Assembly: GCF_041224415.1 (NCBI RefSeq)
Contig: NZ_JBGFFE010000012.1
Span: 28,559 to 92,558 of the forward strand
DNA length: 64,000 nt
Direction of reading: 5' to 3'
Origin: Clostridium_B lapidicellarium
GTDB taxonomy: Bacteria > Bacillota > Clostridia > Clostridiales > Clostridiaceae
Shown one piece after another: positions 57,201-64,000 of this stretch (within the stretch, counting starts at the first letter, position 1; every line of letters begins with the position of its first letter). Made by a program: the position numbers and the translations under genes. Under the pieces are notes generated by a model. That model saw only the letters and a list, made by a program, of their open reading frames with translations, was not told the origin of the DNA and made no database searches.

Positions 57201-58663
57201 AAAAAGAAGAGCCCATTTACCATGGGGATGAAGATATAAATAAACTTTCAGTTGAAATAAGAAACATGAGATCACCTCTGAAGGATTTGAAGAAAAAATA
57301 TGATAGAGCTGAACTTATATTCCAAAATAGCAAAAATGAGTATGAAATCAGGGAAAGGGACTTTAAAAGTGAATATGAGAATGTGATATCTTTCCACATT
57401 CCACTGGAGAGAGTGCCTGAGGTTTTATCCAGAGAAGGAGAAAATATAAATAGAAGAAAAGATTATCTCACAGCAGAGCAGGAGTCCCTTGAAAAACAGA
57501 AAATAAGTATAGAAAGTGCTCTGCAGGAAATCAAAGTTATAAATGCAAAATATCCATCTTCTGCAGAGGAAACAGGAGAAACGACTATTTCTGAAGATAT
57601 GAAGGAAAGATTTCCCTATAAGAGGATGGAAGTTCTGAAAGAAATGGAGAAAAATCTAAATGAAATCACCGGGAATCTGGATAAAAAAGCCAGCAGGGTA
57701 AGGATGCAAAAGGAGAATTTTATTGAGTTCTGCCAAAATGACATATTGGATGTAAAACTTAAGGAGATGTCTGTGACAGGCATAGAATACAACAGGAATT
57801 TTGAAGATATTTTAGGATGGCAGAATAAAATGAGTGAAAGGATTATGCGCATAGTTGAAATCACAGAAAATGACATGAGAGATCATGATAGAGAAATTCA
57901 GCAGTTTATAAATCAGCTGCATTCCTATCTGAAGACAATAGCAGATGAACTCAGGCAGCTTCCCAGAAGTACCAGAATAAAAATTGATGGAAAGTGGAAA
58001 GAGGTATTTTTATTTACAGTACCTGAATGGAATGAAAAAGAAGGCAGGGAAAGACTGGCTGAATATATTGACTGGATGCTGAATCAGCTTCAGGGGGACC
58101 GGTTTAAGGATGAAAATGGCAAGGAAGATGTGGAAAAAGTCAGGAAGTCCATTGAAAAATGGCTTCAGTCAAAACAGCTGCTGCAGTATGTGATGAAGCA
58201 GAATACCATAAAGGTAAAATGCAGGAAAGTGACCAATGATGGGAAGATGAGCAGTCTGCCTTTTTCATGGGAAACATCAAATCAGTGGTCCGGCGGAGAA
58301 AAGTGGAGCAAGAACATGACTTTGTTTTTGGGTATACTGAATTATCTGGTAGAGAAAAGAATCAGGGTGACCTCAGATTGTAAAAGGAACAGGGTAGTTA
58401 TAATGGATAATCCTTTTGGCAAGGCATCCAGTGAACATGTATTGGATCCGGTATTTTTTATTGCAGAACAGCTTGGATTTCAAATAATAGCTCTTACAGC
58501 ACATTCGGAAGGAAAATTCATAAGAACCTATTTTCCAATTGTATACAGCTGTAAGCTAAGAGAAGCCAGTGACGGTGTAAATCAGATTATGACGAAGGAA
58601 ATGGAAATGAAAGAGGCATTTTTCAGGGACAATGATCCCCAGAGTCTTACTAGGCTTACTTAG
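54275..58663 (+). CDS. jetC: Wadjet SMC-like ATPase JetC
   Basis: A 1462-residue SMC/MukB-like ATPase. N-terminal Walker A is LIPNGGGKTVFVQTA (PNGGGKT). Two long coiled coils (about residues 260-540 and 790-1170) surround a central hinge-like region. The C-terminal head has signature QWSGGEKWSKNMTLFLG and Walker B RVVIMDNPFGKASSEHV, where the acidic pair is D-N. JetC extrudes DNA loops and detects small circular DNA such as plasmids. The frame is intact and codon use is even. Confidence 0.88.
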   Translation: MPSISKIRFTNVIYENGAKRFNDDIFQFDGHNGALLIPNGGGKTVFVQTAIQAVLPHAEVANRKIKDTLMLENTSAHIAIEWILSEKPRRYGLTAVTLFMNRGSVSSLKYVYEYEENDENSIEKLPFVRQSSSGNKRSAEKEEMNEYYLNMSRNKINAHEFSTIKEYQEYIEKNFKIVPWEWRKIALINSAEGGVEEFFNNCRSTGQLVDNLLIPTVEEAIAGDGTKDFAETFEKQIQHFKKYKQLKARIEESRVIEAEIDRYVEVCRDYHNVNLKLGEMKKSVKAVYDFAKKEQIENKNKIDKNGTMLEDLNREEDSWKQKKSSYNLQVLKMKVEEGRRNFEKISDSYNGMLSIRNRRQKTYERIRFLKYKSHIKVQNGKIKLLQSQLEEFNRDRKAADIVEKIQNNSCCLRGYYVKQEKKLGYERSLAENHLKNAENKIKQIENRISKVQGKGKELIGEKSGLEAKIEYLGKDMKSIEREILSNPEQESVEEEAAKWQYRIDVLEDNIFKCNKEIKSIEGEKEDLRADIKMKREELEELKREESRIENYMEVHGKKHNALLKRVKEFRGNWFSFDSLYSKQETILQQLENRAVSFSEEKERLIIKERIAHRWLDDYSDSEYYTADPVIEKWVRAWRNGFNYIESGTQYFQRALNGGENLYPYWTISIITSNAEIDKLKKKIADNCSQLSHPVVVMDENEARFKIENEYAAGEENIFFPPSWGENISQENFENWKRRIAAKADESTKIRIEKENEVKICGGLLVDVKKFYEVYPYERYMDIQRDQKSVKYNISVTAGNISSDEKRIDDIDEKVKELNGSILDLSGEQNVLENKIIKSKKYISNREKKQKYEEDAAEIEEDILENDREFSKLNGDKTISSKLQEDLEGNFNEICSVLKNLEGEKLYAEVLESDPKYTSVSVEVLEDERNALKDMLAKKQKGRDLLEQEMKNAVELKNSLESDFEVFKNELEFPIDEKEEPIYHGDEDINKLSVEIRNMRSPLKDLKKKYDRAELIFQNSKNEYEIRERDFKSEYENVISFHIPLERVPEVLSREGENINRRKDYLTAEQESLEKQKISIESALQEIKVINAKYPSSAEETGETTISEDMKERFPYKRMEVLKEMEKNLNEITGNLDKKASRVRMQKENFIEFCQNDILDVKLKEMSVTGIEYNRNFEDILGWQNKMSERIMRIVEITENDMRDHDREIQQFINQLHSYLKTIADELRQLPRSTRIKIDGKWKEVFLFTVPEWNEKEGRERLAEYIDWMLNQLQGDRFKDENGKEDVEKVRKSIEKWLQSKQLLQYVMKQNTIKVKCRKVTNDGKMSSLPFSWETSNQWSGGEKWSKNMTLFLGILNYLVEKRIRVTSDCKRNRVVIMDNPFGKASSEHVLDPVFFIAEQLGFQIIALTAHSEGKFIRTYFPIVYSCKLREASDGVNQIMTKEMEMKEAFFRDNDPQSLTRLT

Positions 58664-58684
58664 CTGGCAGATATTTATATCAGA

Positions 58685-58718
58685 TTTAATTTATAACACG
58701 GCAGTTTTTTGGATAAAA
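58685..58718 (+). repeat. 34-bp direct repeat, right copy, flanking Wadjet island
   Basis: Exact match to 50494-50527, starting 21 bases after the jetC stop. Together they bracket the Wadjet region in direct orientation, as expected for a target-site or recombination footprint. Confidence 0.9.
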
Positions 58719-58761
58719 TAAAAAAATAGAAAATTGACAAAACAACACTTCTGTTTTATTA

Positions 58762-58804
58762 TTGTTAAAAAAATAAAAATAGTATATACTGATGTATATA
58801 CACT
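58762..58804 (+). promoter_or_regulatory. nadABC promoter with palindromic operator
   Basis: TTGTTA (58762-58767) and TATACT (58785-58790) are 17 bases apart. An inverted repeat AGTATATAC (58781-58789) / GTATATACACT (58794-58804) overlaps the -10. In Firmicutes this operon is usually repressed by NiaR in response to nicotinic acid; that identity is an inference here. Confidence 0.55.
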
Positions 58805-58834
58805 AGTTATAAATATTATTTTAGGAGTATGGAT

Positions 58835-59755
58835 ATGGATAAAGTGTTTTTGATAAACGAAATAAAAAGGCTGAAGATAGAGAGAAATGCCTGTATACTT
58901 GCACACAATTATCAGATACCTGATGTTCAGGACATAGCGGATATTGTGGGCGATTCTTTTGCCTTAAGCAGGGCAGCGGCAAAAATGGATAAAGAAATCA
59001 TAGTTTTTTGCGGAGTTAGATTTATGGCCGAAAGTGCCAAGATACTGTCTCCGGATAAAAAAGTGCTGCTCCCCGCCAGATATGCAGGGTGTCCCCTGGC
59101 AGATTCTATAACTGCAGCTCAGCTTAAGATGATGAAGAACAAACATCCTGATGCAGCTGTTGTGTGTTATGTAAATTCTTCTGCAGAAGTTAAAGCTATG
59201 AGTGATATATGTTGTACTTCTTCTAATGCAGTCAGTATTGTAAAGAGCATAAAGTCCGATGAGGTGCTGTTTGTGCCCGATGAAAATCTTGCCAGTTATG
59301 TAGCTGAAAATGTTCCCGATAAGCATATAATACCCTGGTTGGGACACTGCATAACCCATGCCAGAATAACAGTTCAGGATCTTGTCAAAGCAGCCGGGGA
59401 GCACCCCGACGCAGAAATATTGGTACATCCTGAAGTTTCCGAGGAAATAAGGGAAAGTGCTGATTTTGTTGGAAGTACCTCGCAAATAATAGAACATGCT
59501 GGGAAGTCTCCCAAGAGAGAATTTATAATTGGTACTGAAATGGGAGTACTCCATAAAATGAAAAGGGATAATCCTGATAAGAAATTTTATCTGCTCAGCC
59601 CTAGACTTGTATGTGAAAATATGAAGATGACTTCTCTTGAAAGTGTCTATAATTCTCTTTTGAACATGCAATATGAGATATCAGTACCGGAAGACATCAG
59701 AAAAAAAGCCGAGAGCTCGCTGGAAAAAATGCTGTGTATTGGATCAAAATCATAA
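58835..59755 (+). CDS. nadA: Quinolinate synthase NadA
   Basis: About 306 residues from ATG 58835, seven bases after TTAGGAG; the ATG at 58829 is too close to that site. Conserved blocks: AHNYQIPDVQDIADIVGDSF, FCGVRFMAESAKILSP with the first cluster cysteine, CYVNSSAEVKA, CCTSSNAV, WLGHCITHA and LLSPRLVCENMK. NadA uses a [4Fe-4S] cluster to condense iminoaspartate with dihydroxyacetone phosphate to quinolinate. It is first in a nadA-nadB-nadC operon for de novo NAD synthesis. Confidence 0.95.
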   Translation: MDKVFLINEIKRLKIERNACILAHNYQIPDVQDIADIVGDSFALSRAAAKMDKEIIVFCGVRFMAESAKILSPDKKVLLPARYAGCPLADSITAAQLKMMKNKHPDAAVVCYVNSSAEVKAMSDICCTSSNAVSIVKSIKSDEVLFVPDENLASYVAENVPDKHIIPWLGHCITHARITVQDLVKAAGEHPDAEILVHPEVSEEIRESADFVGSTSQIIEHAGKSPKREFIIGTEMGVLHKMKRDNPDKKFYLLSPRLVCENMKMTSLESVYNSLLNMQYEISVPEDIRKKAESSLEKMLCIGSKS

Positions 59756-59773
59756 AATGGGTTGGTGATATAA

Positions 59774-61339
59774 ATGAAAAGATATTTAATAGATTTTAAC
59801 AGTAATTTATGCAAACATAAATATTTTGACGTCATTATAATAGGTGCGGGAATAGCCGGGCTGTATACCGCTCTTATGCTTCCCCAAAAACTGAAGATAG
59901 CAGTACTCAGCAAAAAGGAGATAGACGATTCGGATTCCTATATGGCCCAGGGAGGTATTGCTGCCAGTATAGATGGTGACGACAGGGAACTTCATGTAAA
60001 AGATACGGTAAATGCAGGTTGTTATGTAAATGATAAGGAAGCAGTAGAGGTACTTGTAAATGAATCCGAACAGGCCATAGAAAATTTAATCAAACTTGGT
60101 GTCAATTTTGACAGGGATTCCAATGGCAATTTTTACAGATCCTTTGAAGGGAACCATTCCATTGCCAGGATACTTCATGTAAACGGTGATTCCACAGGAA
60201 AAGGTGTAATGGAAGTGCTTATAAAACAGGCAGAACGTGCCGGCAACATAGATATAATATCAGGTATATTTGCCGTGGACATTGTGGAAAATGAAGGAAA
60301 ATACTGCGGCATAACGGCACTTCACAGGGGAGAACCGGTGTATTTGGGTTCCCGTTGTTGTGTAATGGCGTCAGGAGGAATAGGGCAGCTTTTTTCGAAG
60401 ACTACAAATGTGGATGTGTTGACCGGGGACGGAATTGCCATGGCCATAAGGGCAGGTATAGGACTCAAGGATATGGAATATGTGCAATTTCACCCTACTG
60501 CCTTTTATTCAAAAAATAAAGATACGGAAGGAAGGCTGTTTTTGATATCCGAGGCCGTGAGAGGCGAGGGTGCAGTGCTTAAAAACATAAACGGGAAAAG
60601 GTTTATGAAAGAGTATGACAGCAGAATGGAACTTGCACCCAGGGATATTGTCGCCAGGGCCATATTTGATCAGATGAAAAAGACGTCATCCAAATATGTA
60701 TATCTGGATGCCACCATGTATGATGAAAAATTTCTCAGAAACAGATTTAAACAGATTTACAGGGAATGTGAAGACAATTCCATAGAAATGTATAAGGACT
60801 ATATACCGGTAACTCCGGCAGAACACTATTTTATGGGTGGAATCAAGGTGGATCTGTTTAGCAGAACGTGCATGGACGGACTCTATGCTGTTGGAGAATG
60901 TGCCTGTACCGGAGTGCATGGTGCCAACAGGCTGGCGAGCAATTCACTCTTAGAGGCACTTGTATTTGGAAATAGGGCTGCACAGGATATATCGGAAAAA
61001 ATCTCCGCGGTGAAAAAATACGGTCTGCCTGAAGTCAAAACTGGAATCAATTTAAAAGATGGAGGACAGAAATTGGATTTTGGCGAACTTGAAAAATCTT
61101 TGAAAGACCTTATGGAGAAGCATGCCGGAATAATAAGGAATATAGAAGATCTCAAAGGAATATTGAAGGTTATTGAAGACGCTCTTTTAAAAATGGAAGC
61201 TTTGGATTTAAAAACTGTTGAATTTATAGAAGCCTATAATATGTATCAAGTGGCCGGAAATATTGTGATTTCAATATTGAATTCCAAGTCTTCTATAGGG
61301 AGCAATTATGTTGAAGATTATTCTAAGGCCGCGAGGTGA
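59774..61339 (+). CDS. nadB: L-aspartate oxidase NadB
   Basis: A 521-residue flavoprotein with the FAD dinucleotide fold IIIGAGIAGLYTALML, covalent-family blocks SYMAQGGIAASID, HSIARILHVNGDSTGKG, and the C-terminal GVHGANRLASNSLLEALVFG shared with fumarate reductases. It oxidises aspartate to iminoaspartate for NadA, in anaerobes using fumarate as acceptor. It lies 18 bases after nadA. Confidence 0.95.
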   Translation: MKRYLIDFNSNLCKHKYFDVIIIGAGIAGLYTALMLPQKLKIAVLSKKEIDDSDSYMAQGGIAASIDGDDRELHVKDTVNAGCYVNDKEAVEVLVNESEQAIENLIKLGVNFDRDSNGNFYRSFEGNHSIARILHVNGDSTGKGVMEVLIKQAERAGNIDIISGIFAVDIVENEGKYCGITALHRGEPVYLGSRCCVMASGGIGQLFSKTTNVDVLTGDGIAMAIRAGIGLKDMEYVQFHPTAFYSKNKDTEGRLFLISEAVRGEGAVLKNINGKRFMKEYDSRMELAPRDIVARAIFDQMKKTSSKYVYLDATMYDEKFLRNRFKQIYRECEDNSIEMYKDYIPVTPAEHYFMGGIKVDLFSRTCMDGLYAVGECACTGVHGANRLASNSLLEALVFGNRAAQDISEKISAVKKYGLPEVKTGINLKDGGQKLDFGELEKSLKDLMEKHAGIIRNIEDLKGILKVIEDALLKMEALDLKTVEFIEAYNMYQVAGNIVISILNSKSSIGSNYVEDYSKAAR

Positions 61340-61345
61340 TTTTAT

Positions 61346-62176
61346 TTGAACTGGTTGATGGTTGATAAATTGATTGAAAGGGCACTTTTGGAAGATATAG
61401 ATTATGGGGATGTGACTACTGACAATTTGATTTCGGAAAGTCAGATTTCAAAGGGAAAATTTATTTTCAAGGAACCGGGCACTGCAGCGGGAATTGGTAT
61501 AGCAAAGAGAGTATTTGAGTTTCTGGACAAAAGTATAGTATTTGATGCAAGAATAAAAGATGGATGTAAAGTTGAAAAGGGCTGTACTGCTGCGGAGATA
61601 AAAGGCAATTCCAGGGCCATACTAAAGGGTGAGAGAGCTGCACTCAATATAATGCAGAGAATGTCCGGAATTGCAACTAAAACCAGAAATATCGTAGATC
61701 TTGTAAAAGACTATGATGTCAAGATAGTGGATACGAGAAAGACACTTCCAGGTTTCAGAATGCTGGACAAATATTCGGTCAGAGTGGGCGGTGGATATAA
61801 TCACAGGATGAATCTTTCGGATTACGTGATGATAAAGGACAATCATATAAAGGCAGTCGGATCCATAACAAAAGCTGTGGAAAAAATAAAGAAGAGCCTC
61901 CCTTTTACTGTAAAGGTGGAAGTGGAGGTGGAAAATCTGCAGCAGCTCAAAGAGGCAGTTACTACAGATACCGACGTGATAATGCTTGACAATATGAGTG
62001 TGGATGAAATGAAGCGTGCTGTGAAATTTGTAAATGGAAAGTTCATTCTGGAAGCTTCAGGGAATGTTACTGAGGAAAATGTAAAAGACATCGCTTCTAC
62101 GGGAGTTGATATAATATCTGTAGGTGCTCTTACTCATTCAGTAAAAGCCATGGATATAAGTTTAAAATTTGTATGA
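61346..62176 (+). CDS. nadC: Nicotinate-nucleotide pyrophosphorylase (quinolinate phosphoribosyltransferase) NadC
   Basis: A 276-residue enzyme starting at TTG 61346 with ribosome site GAGGTGA. Typical sequences: LEDIDYGDVTTDNLI, ERAALNIMQRMSGIAT, VDTRKTLPGFRMLDKYSV, GGGYNHRMNLSDYVMIKDNH and ASGNVTEENVKDIASTGVD. It converts quinolinate and PRPP to nicotinate mononucleotide. Last gene of the nad operon and followed by a terminator. Confidence 0.95.
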   Translation: MNWLMVDKLIERALLEDIDYGDVTTDNLISESQISKGKFIFKEPGTAAGIGIAKRVFEFLDKSIVFDARIKDGCKVEKGCTAAEIKGNSRAILKGERAALNIMQRMSGIATKTRNIVDLVKDYDVKIVDTRKTLPGFRMLDKYSVRVGGGYNHRMNLSDYVMIKDNHIKAVGSITKAVEKIKKSLPFTVKVEVEVENLQQLKEAVTTDTDVIMLDNMSVDEMKRAVKFVNGKFILEASGNVTEENVKDIASTGVDIISVGALTHSVKAMDISLKFV

Positions 62177-62187
62177 AAAGTTCAAAG

Positions 62188-62227
62188 GGCCTATATCAAA
62201 TTTTATAAAGGATATGGGTCTTTTTTT
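62188..62227 (+). terminator. Intrinsic terminator after nadC
   Basis: Arms GGCCTATATC and GATATGGGTC pair over ten bases with two G-U pairs around a 13-base loop, followed by seven T. Confidence 0.82.
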
Positions 62228-62314
62228 AATATTTAAAGTTAAAAAAGAAGGAATCATGATACCATATGTATAATTAATAAAGTATTATTGATCCTAATAA
62301 GGGAAGAGGAGATT

Positions 62315-62920
62315 ATGAAAAAATTTGGAACTGCGGTGATTCTGGCAGGTGGAAAGAGTTCGCGGATGGGATTTGACAAACAATTTATGAAAATAAAAGG
62401 GAAGAGATTGCTGAAAATTATGGTGGATAAACTGAGGAGAGAATTTGTGGATATTATCATAGTTACGAACAAACCGGAACAGTATGAGGGCAGTTCATGC
62501 AGAATATTTTGTGACGAGATAAAGCAGAGGGGACCCTTGAGCGGAATCCATGCAGGACTTAAGGAAAGTATCAGCAGATATGCATATTTTACAGCTTGTG
62601 ATATGCCAAACATAAACATTGGGTATATAAGATATATGGAAGAAAAAATAAGAAACTTAAAAGTAGATGCATGTGTAACCAGGTTGGGGGACAGGCTGGA
62701 ACATTTTAATGCTTTTTATTCCAGAAATGTGATAGATGACATAGAAGAACTTCTCTCGAAAGATTGCAGGTCTGTATCATCTTTGACCCGCAGAGTTAAC
62801 ACATTTTATGTAGAAGAGAAGGAAGCGAGAAGATACAGTCCCGGCTGGGATATGTTCATGAATGTGAATACCAGGGAAGATCTGGACAGATATATTGATT
62901 CCTTGATTAAATTTACGTGA
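62315..62920 (+). CDS. mobA: Molybdenum cofactor guanylyltransferase MobA
   Basis: A 201-residue protein from ATG 62315 (ribosome site GAGGAG). Nucleotidyltransferase signature VILAGGKSSRMGFDKQ, central GPLSGIHAGL and metal-binding CDMPN are present. MobA attaches GMP to molybdopterin to make the dinucleotide cofactor required by DMSO-reductase-family enzymes such as the one at 22.1 kb. The gene stands alone. Confidence 0.93.
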   Translation: MKKFGTAVILAGGKSSRMGFDKQFMKIKGKRLLKIMVDKLRREFVDIIIVTNKPEQYEGSSCRIFCDEIKQRGPLSGIHAGLKESISRYAYFTACDMPNINIGYIRYMEEKIRNLKVDACVTRLGDRLEHFNAFYSRNVIDDIEELLSKDCRSVSSLTRRVNTFYVEEKEARRYSPGWDMFMNVNTREDLDRYIDSLIKFT

Positions 62921-62983
62921 AATTTATAATATAGTATACTAAAACTGTACATCGGATAAGCAAATATAAGGAGGATTGAATAC

Positions 62984-64000
62984 ATGTATTGTGTTAGAAA
63001 AGTAGTTGAAGATGTTTATTGGATTGGTGGAAGCGACAATCGTCTTACTTTGTTTGAAAATATTCATCCGCTTCCAAGGGGAATTTCATATAACTCTTAT
63101 GTACTTTTAGATGATAAAACTGTGCTATTTGATACGGTGGACTGGGCAGTTTGCCACCAGTTTCTCGAAAATTTAAAGGCAGTTCTCAAAGGCAGAACTT
63201 TGGATTATATGGTACTCAACCATGTTGAACCGGACCATGCGGCTTGTATTAAAGAAATTATTCTCCGCTATCCGGAGGTGAGGATCCTGTGCACTAAAAA
63301 AGCTGCTGTATTTTTGAAGCAGTTTGGTTTTGATATAAATGAAAAGATAGAAGTGGTTAAAGAAGGTGATACAAAGTCGTTTGGAAAACATAAAGTGATG
63401 TTTGTAACTGCACCTATGGTACATTGGCCGGAAGTCATGGTTACCTATGACACTACAAATAACGTGCTGTTTTCTGCAGATGCTTTTGGCACTTTTGGTG
63501 CATTGGGCGGAAGACTCTTTAACGATGAAGTGGACTTTGNTGACACTACAAATAACGTGCTGTTTTCTGCAGATGCTTTTGGCACTTTTGGTGCATTGGG
63601 CGGAAGACTCTTTAACGATGAAGTGGACTTTGACAGGAACTGGCTTGATGATTCAAGGAGATACTATGCAAATATTATAGGAAAATATGGTTTTAACGTT
63701 CAATTGCTTTTGAAGAAGCTCGATAAATTGAATGTCAAGGTTATTTGTCCGCTGCATGGGCCGGTTTGGCGCAGCAACCTGGAATATTATTTTGAAAAAT
63801 ATGATAGGTGGAGCCGTTATGAACCGGAGAAAAAAGGTGTCATGATAGTTTATGCTTCAATGTACGGCGATACGGAGTCTGCCGCCCACAATCTGGCTAT
63901 AAGACTGGTGGAAGGTGGGATGAAAAATGTGTTTATGTATGATGTTTCAAAAACCCACGTGTCCTATTTGATTTCTGAGACATTCAAATACAGCCACATA
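62984..64000 (+). CDS. Flavodiiron protein (FprA/ROO family), partial and containing an assembly duplication
   Basis: ATG 62984 with ribosome site AAGGAGG. The metallo-beta-lactamase-like domain has the diiron ligands HVEPDH, a His in APMVHWPE, Asp in SADAFGTFG and the late LHGPVW. The C-terminal flavodoxin domain starts at MIVYASMYGDTES and runs off the window edge. Such enzymes reduce O2 or NO and protect anaerobes. Bases 63448-63539 are repeated exactly at 63541-63632 around an N, giving a false in-frame duplication of 31 codons. The true protein is expected to be shorter by that amount. Confidence 0.92.
   Translation, partial: MYCVRKVVEDVYWIGGSDNRLTLFENIHPLPRGISYNSYVLLDDKTVLFDTVDWAVCHQFLENLKAVLKGRTLDYMVLNHVEPDHAACIKEIILRYPEVRILCTKKAAVFLKQFGFDINEKIEVVKEGDTKSFGKHKVMFVTAPMVHWPEVMVTYDTTNNVLFSADAFGTFGALGGRLFNDEVDFXDTTNNVLFSADAFGTFGALGGRLFNDEVDFDRNWLDDSRRYYANIIGKYGFNVQLLLKKLDKLNVKVICPLHGPVWRSNLEYYFEKYDRWSRYEPEKKGVMIVYASMYGDTESAAHNLAIRLVEGGMKNVFMYDVSKTHVSYLISETFKYSHI
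63448..63632 (+). repeat. 92-base exact tandem repeat around an N (assembly join)
   Basis: The 92 bases 63448-63539 recur at 63541-63632, separated only by N at 63540. Overlapping contig ends left unmerged by a scaffolder explain this. A natural duplication with an ambiguous base exactly at the junction is very unlikely. Confidence 0.92.

Noticed and set aside
54570..57876. Many minus-strand reading frames opposite jetC
   Set aside because: They lie wholly within an intact, motif-bearing jetC frame, lack ribosome sites and arise from its purine-rich coiled-coil codons.
50494..58718. Insertion-sequence or transposon ends at the 34-bp repeats
   Set aside because: The repeats are direct, not inverted, and no transposase is encoded between them.
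63447..63680. Separate small ORF with an internal repeat across the N
   Set aside because: It is an out-of-frame reading of the flavodiiron gene and its repeat is the unmerged contig overlap.

Overview
The window is an AT-rich, low-GC Gram-positive chromosome segment. Genus-level features point to a cluster I Clostridium: TTG/GTG starts with strong AGGAGG-type ribosome sites, oxygen-sensitive enzymes (NadA, a DmsAB-type molybdoenzyme, a flavodiiron protein), GGDEF and soluble chemotaxis proteins, and Bcr-type ABC/two-component cassettes. The species cannot be fixed from sequence alone. One N at 63540 flanked by a 92-base exact repeat shows this is a draft assembly. No rRNA, tRNA or CRISPR array was seen.

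Left part (1-8.3 kb), metal and transport functions: a CaCA-type cation exchanger behind a yybP-ykoY (Mn2+) riboswitch with a chain of alternative hairpins; an HTH-MFS pair; a Fur-family regulator with duplicated operator followed by an SDR oxidoreductase; a CsoR-like repressor and a P1B metal ATPase with a G-tract palindrome; a TetR regulator and TauE-type permease whose operator sits exactly between -35 and -10. A DHA2-family MFS gene at 8.5 kb has lost an internal segment.

Middle left (9.7-27.5 kb): a BirA-type palindrome controls a four-gene operon (double hotdog/MaoC-like protein, BioY, an atypical thiolase, an AMP-forming acyl-CoA ligase). It resembles the Bacillus yhfUTS biotin-regulon operon and may supply or scavenge a pimelate-type precursor. 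Then follow an alpha/beta hydrolase, a soluble chemotaxis protein, a scar made of two gene remnants, a MoxR AAA+/VWA pair, an OatA-like acyltransferase, a Dam-type methylase overlapping a cytosolic DmsAB-like molybdoenzyme with its TorD chaperone, a diguanylate cyclase and a WYL regulator.

Central defence-like and decayed region (27.5-39.2 kb): a PLD-family nuclease-like protein, a wrecked SWIM zinc-finger gene, a Z1-domain ATPase, a broken unknown gene, a Cthe_2314-type HEPN protein, a broken XRE/ImmA/PIN-like module, a PC4/YdbC protein, and an 858-residue protein joining alpha-CTD/helix-hairpin-helix repeats to a sigma-region-4 HTH.

39-50.9 kb: two paralogous response regulator/ABC/permease/histidine kinase cassettes, the first interrupted by an FtsX-type ABC exporter. 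The stretch is bracketed by two differently deleted remnants of one ACT-domain gene.

50.5-58.7 kb: a type II-like Wadjet operon (jetD-jetA-jetB-jetC), flanked by a perfect 34-bp direct repeat. jetA carries a one-base frameshift in a T7 tract. The right end holds nadABC, mobA and a flavodiiron protein that runs off the window.

The most notable items are the repeat-bounded Wadjet island, the biotin-regulated acyl-CoA operon, the sigma4/alpha-CTD giant protein, the riboswitch hairpin cascade, and the recurrent clean internal deletions and homopolymer frameshifts.
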